Shown here: positions 16,147 to 18,035 of the stretch, one piece after another
Layout: each line of letters starts with the position of its first letter
Position numbering within the stretch: position 1 is the stretch's first letter
From: Miltoncostaeales bacterium
Lineage (GTDB): Bacteria > Actinomycetota > Thermoleophilia > Miltoncostaeales > Miltoncostaeaceae
Assembly: GCA_030829765.1 (NCBI GenBank)
Contig: JAUROO010000034.1
Location: 1-18,035 of the forward strand
Direction of reading: 5' to 3'
DNA length: 18,035 nt
Position numbers and translations under genes: made by a program
Notes under the pieces: model-generated
Database searches by the model: none
Told to the model about the DNA's origin: nothing
Seen by the model: only the letters and a program-made list of their open reading frames with translations

Positions 16147-16152
16147 AAAGTA
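16147..16152 (-). promoter_or_regulatory. Candidate -10 element for pckA
   Basis: On the minus strand this reads TACTTT, a TANNNT hexamer in an AT-richer patch of the 104-bp gap between pckA and the divergent gene. It would place transcription start near 16140, with a leader of about 27 nt that contains the GGAGGG ribosome binding site. No clear -35 hexamer is visible. Confidence 0.35.
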
Positions 16153-16205
16153 CCTGTTCGGCCCGGTGGACGGCGTTCCGGGGCAAGGGCCATTCGTACC
16201 GCTGA

Positions 16206-16211
16206 TAGCGT
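16206..16211 (+). promoter_or_regulatory. Candidate extended -10 giving a leaderless mRNA for the 16218 gene
   Basis: TAGCGT, preceded by TG and one base, ends 6 nt before the ATG at 16218, so transcription would begin at or next to the start codon. No Shine-Dalgarno is present there, which fits leaderless translation, common in actinobacteria. The surrounding CTGATAGCGTC matches the minus-strand element at 9594-9604 in 10 of 11 bases. Confidence 0.45.
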
Positions 16212-16217
16212 CGGTCC

Positions 16218-16748
16218 ATGCGGCGGGATGAACTGGAGACGGCCGGGATCAACGTTCCGGTGCTTGCCACGGTGTGCGCGGGCCCCCTGCCGCAGCCCGG
16301 CCAATGGGCTGCGCGCCTCGAGCGCGCGGGGCTCGATGTGATCACCACCGGCGCCGCGGCGGATGACGCCGCCACGGTGCAGGAGGCCGTGGCCGCGGTG
16401 CCGTTCCGCCCCGTGCTCGCGCGTGGGGCGGATGCGCATGCCCTGGTGGCCGCCGGGGCACGGATCGTGGCCACGGGTGGTCCGGTGCCCCCCGGTGCCT
16501 ACGCCTTCCACCCGGATGAGCAGGTGGTGATCGCGGTATCGGCCGACCGCCCCGCGGAGAATGCGAACGACGTGGCGCGGGTGGTGCTGGACGCCGCCCG
16601 TGGGGGCCGCGCATCGGCTATATGGGTCGCGGCCCCCGACCTGTCCTCGGTGCCCGAGGATGTCGCGCAGGCCAAGCTGGAGGCCATGTGCGAGGGCACC
16701 CGCATGGCACGCATGTGGCTGTCAAAGCAGCAGAGCGACCCCGACTGA
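16218..16748 (+). CDS. Conserved-looking hypothetical protein, possible MetE-like half-barrel
   Basis: I do not recognise this 176-residue protein with certainty. It has no signal peptide or membrane helix. The sequence alternates strands and helices like a beta/alpha barrel: PVLATVCAG, a helix, LDVITTG, a helix, FRPVLARGA, ARIVATGG, VVIAVSADR, a helix, and SAIWVAAPDLSS. The ending EDVAQAKLEAMCEGTRMAR resembles the last helix of cobalamin-independent methionine synthase (MetE) and related barrels, where a strand with NPDCG precedes a KLxxMVEGAR-like helix. If related, the zinc-binding Cys is lost (PDLSS) and no HxC pair is seen, so MetE catalysis is very unlikely. It is much too short for MetE. 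The gene is divergent from pckA and converges on metH, 9 bp from its stop. Strong coding periodicity and a leaderless-type promoter suggest that the gene is real. Confidence 0.7.
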   Translation: MRRDELETAGINVPVLATVCAGPLPQPGQWAARLERAGLDVITTGAAADDAATVQEAVAAVPFRPVLARGADAHALVAAGARIVATGGPVPPGAYAFHPDEQVVIAVSADRPAENANDVARVVLDAARGGRASAIWVAAPDLSSVPEDVAQAKLEAMCEGTRMARMWLSKQQSDPD

Positions 16749-16757
16749 TCCCGGGGG

Positions 16758-18035
16758 CTAGGCGGCGCCCTCCGGCAGACGGTTGCGGCGGCGCGCCGAG
16801 AAGTAGGTGGCCTGGGGGTGATGCATGATGATGGCCGCGGTGCTCTGCTCGGGCGTGAGCTGGAACGCGCTGGTGAGGCCCATGCCCATCTCGTCGGGGT
16901 GCGGCGCCAGCAGGCGCAGCACGTCCACGTGCTGCTCGATGTCCGGGCAGGCCGGGTAGCCCCACGAGTACCGGCGGCCCTGGTCGGTGCCCAGGCCGAG
17001 TTCGCGCTTGATGCGCGCGTGCACCAGGTCGGCCATGCCCTCGGCGGCCTCCACCGCGAGCCCGTGGGCGAAGTACGCCTCGGTGTACTCCTCCTCCGCC
17101 TGCAGGCGGTCCAGGTGCTCGGTGGCCTCCTGCCCCACGGTCACGGCCTGCAGCGCGATGACATCACGAACCCCGGAGTCCACCGGGCGCAGGTAGTCGG
17201 CCAGGCACAGCAGGCGCCCCTCGTCCTGGCGCGGGAAGTCGAACCTCGCGGCCTCGTCCCCGGTTTCGGGGTCGAACACCACCACGGCGTCGCCATCGCG
17301 CCCTGCGGGGAAGTAGCCGTAGGTGCCCCGCGGCACGATCCAGCCGTCGTCAATGGAGCGCCTCTCCATCTCGGCACGTCGGGGCTGGAACTCCTCGCGC
17401 ACGATGCGCTGGAACTCGGCGTCGTCCTGCCCGCGCCCACCCCACGACATCTTGTAGAGCGACTTCTCGTCCATGCGGGCGAACATCTCGTCCACGTCGA
17501 AGTCGGTCACGCGCACGGCGCCCCAGAACGGCGGCTCGGGAACAGGTCCCTCGTCGAGTTCCACCGGCTTCGCGGCAGGTCGCGGGCGCGCCCGGGCCTC
17601 GGTCACCTTCTCCGCGCTCTCGCGGGCCTCGTCCAGGCGTTCCTGCCGGAACGCCTCCCGTCCCCCGTCCGGGTCCTGCAGGCGGTCCACCGCCGAAAGC
17701 CCGTCGAATGCATCCTTGCAGTAGAAGACGCCACCGGCATACGGCTCGCCCCCCTCCAGGAAGAGCGTGCGGCGCCCGAACTGCCGGTTGATGGCCGCTC
17801 CGCCGATGAGCACGGGGTAGTCCATGCCGCGGGCCGCGAGTTCCTGCACCAGCAGGGGCATCTGCTTGCTGGTGCTCACCAGCAGGGCCGACACGCCGAT
17901 CACATCGGCGCCATGCTCCTCGGCAGCATCGATGATCGCCGTCACGGGCACCTGGCGGCCGAGGTCGTGCACGGTGTAGCCGTTGTTCTTGAGGATCGTG
18001 CCCACGAGGTTCTTGCCGATGTCGTGCACGTCGCC
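16758..18035 (-). CDS. metH: Cobalamin-dependent methionine synthase, C-terminal part (window-edge partial)
   Basis: This is the C-terminal portion of B12-dependent methionine synthase, which methylates homocysteine using methyltetrahydrofolate. The coding frame runs off the right edge: the first codons read GDVHDIGKN, the DxHxxG cobalamin-binding motif whose His ligates cobalt, so roughly the upstream half to two thirds (homocysteine, folate and cap domains) lies outside. Later come GVSALLVSTSKQM and VLIGGAAIN, completing the B12 domain. A charged Ala/Arg/Pro linker follows (about residues 130-170 of the fragment). The AdoMet-binding activation domain then shows DEKSLYKMSWGGRG, RYSWGYPACPDIEQH, GMGLTSAFQLTPEQS and HHPQATYFSA. 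All activation-domain hallmarks are present, so the protein appears intact here. The RxSxGYPACP motif is diagnostic. It is convergent with the small protein gene at 16218. Confidence 0.96.
   Translation of the reverse strand, partial: GDVHDIGKNLVGTILKNNGYTVHDLGRQVPVTAIIDAAEEHGADVIGVSALLVSTSKQMPLLVQELAARGMDYPVLIGGAAINRQFGRRTLFLEGGEPYAGGVFYCKDAFDGLSAVDRLQDPDGGREAFRQERLDEARESAEKVTEARARPRPAAKPVELDEGPVPEPPFWGAVRVTDFDVDEMFARMDEKSLYKMSWGGRGQDDAEFQRIVREEFQPRRAEMERRSIDDGWIVPRGTYGYFPAGRDGDAVVVFDPETGDEAARFDFPRQDEGRLLCLADYLRPVDSGVRDVIALQAVTVGQEATEHLDRLQAEEEYTEAYFAHGLAVEAAEGMADLVHARIKRELGLGTDQGRRYSWGYPACPDIEQHVDVLRLLAPHPDEMGMGLTSAFQLTPEQSTAAIIMHHPQATYFSARRRNRLPEGAA

Overview
The window is very GC-rich (roughly 70%), densely coded DNA. 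Neighbouring genes commonly overlap by 4 bp (ATGA or GTGA). It looks like a chromosomal core region of a high-GC actinobacterium. The PepSY-like/membrane glycosyltransferase gene, the short Actinobacteria-style MetH C-terminus and the candidate -10 elements lying just upstream of start codons suggest the Thermoleophilia side of the phylum. That placement is inference, since the window holds no rRNA or other phylogenetic marker. I see no tRNA, rRNA, CRISPR array, insertion sequence, integrase or phage gene.

Layout. (1) Positions 1-2909, plus strand: a three-subunit proton-translocating NAD(P) transhydrogenase operon, pntAA (5' end cut off by the window edge), pntAB and pntB. It ends in two hairpins, the second a perfect 12-bp stem. 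(2) 2997-4669, plus strand: a short-chain dehydrogenase/reductase, then a spermidine-synthase-like methyltransferase-fold protein. (3) 4689-9541, minus strand: an envelope-glycan cluster in the order GtrA-like flippase, PepSY-like/GT87-like membrane protein, GT87-like membrane mannosyltransferase, and an exported NodB-type polysaccharide deacetylase with Ig-like N-terminal domains. (4) 9702-14517, plus strand: a tightly coupled five-gene run of PLP aminotransferase, D-Ala-D-Ala ligase, epoxide-hydrolase-like alpha/beta hydrolase, crotonase-family protein and histone-deacetylase-family amidohydrolase. (5) 14521-16113, minus strand: ATP-type PEP carboxykinase, convergent with the previous run; a perfect 16-bp hairpin lies inside the last codons of the deacetylase gene. 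(6) 16218-16748, plus strand: a small conserved-looking barrel-like protein of unknown function. (7) 16758 to the right edge, minus strand: the C-terminal part (B12-binding and AdoMet activation domains) of cobalamin-dependent methionine synthase.

How the genes work together. The pnt operon links the proton-motive force to NADPH, pckA controls gluconeogenic carbon flow, and metH regenerates methionine and tetrahydrofolate. The minus-strand cluster probably builds or trims a cell-surface glycan: lipid-linked sugar export by GtrA, transfer by the two membrane GTs, deacetylation outside the membrane. The ddl run contains one cell-wall gene among unrelated catabolic-type enzymes, and I cannot assign it one pathway.

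Most of the window is ordinary metabolism. The points most worth a second look are the coding-embedded shared hairpin at 14466-14505, two near-identical extended -10 candidates (9594-9604 minus and 16202-16212 plus) of which one implies a leaderless mRNA, the small 176-residue protein that may be a metal-less MetE-like relic beside metH, and the crotonase that lacks one of the two catalytic glutamates. No stretch longer than 300 bases lacks a gene; the longest gap is 160 bp at 9542-9701.
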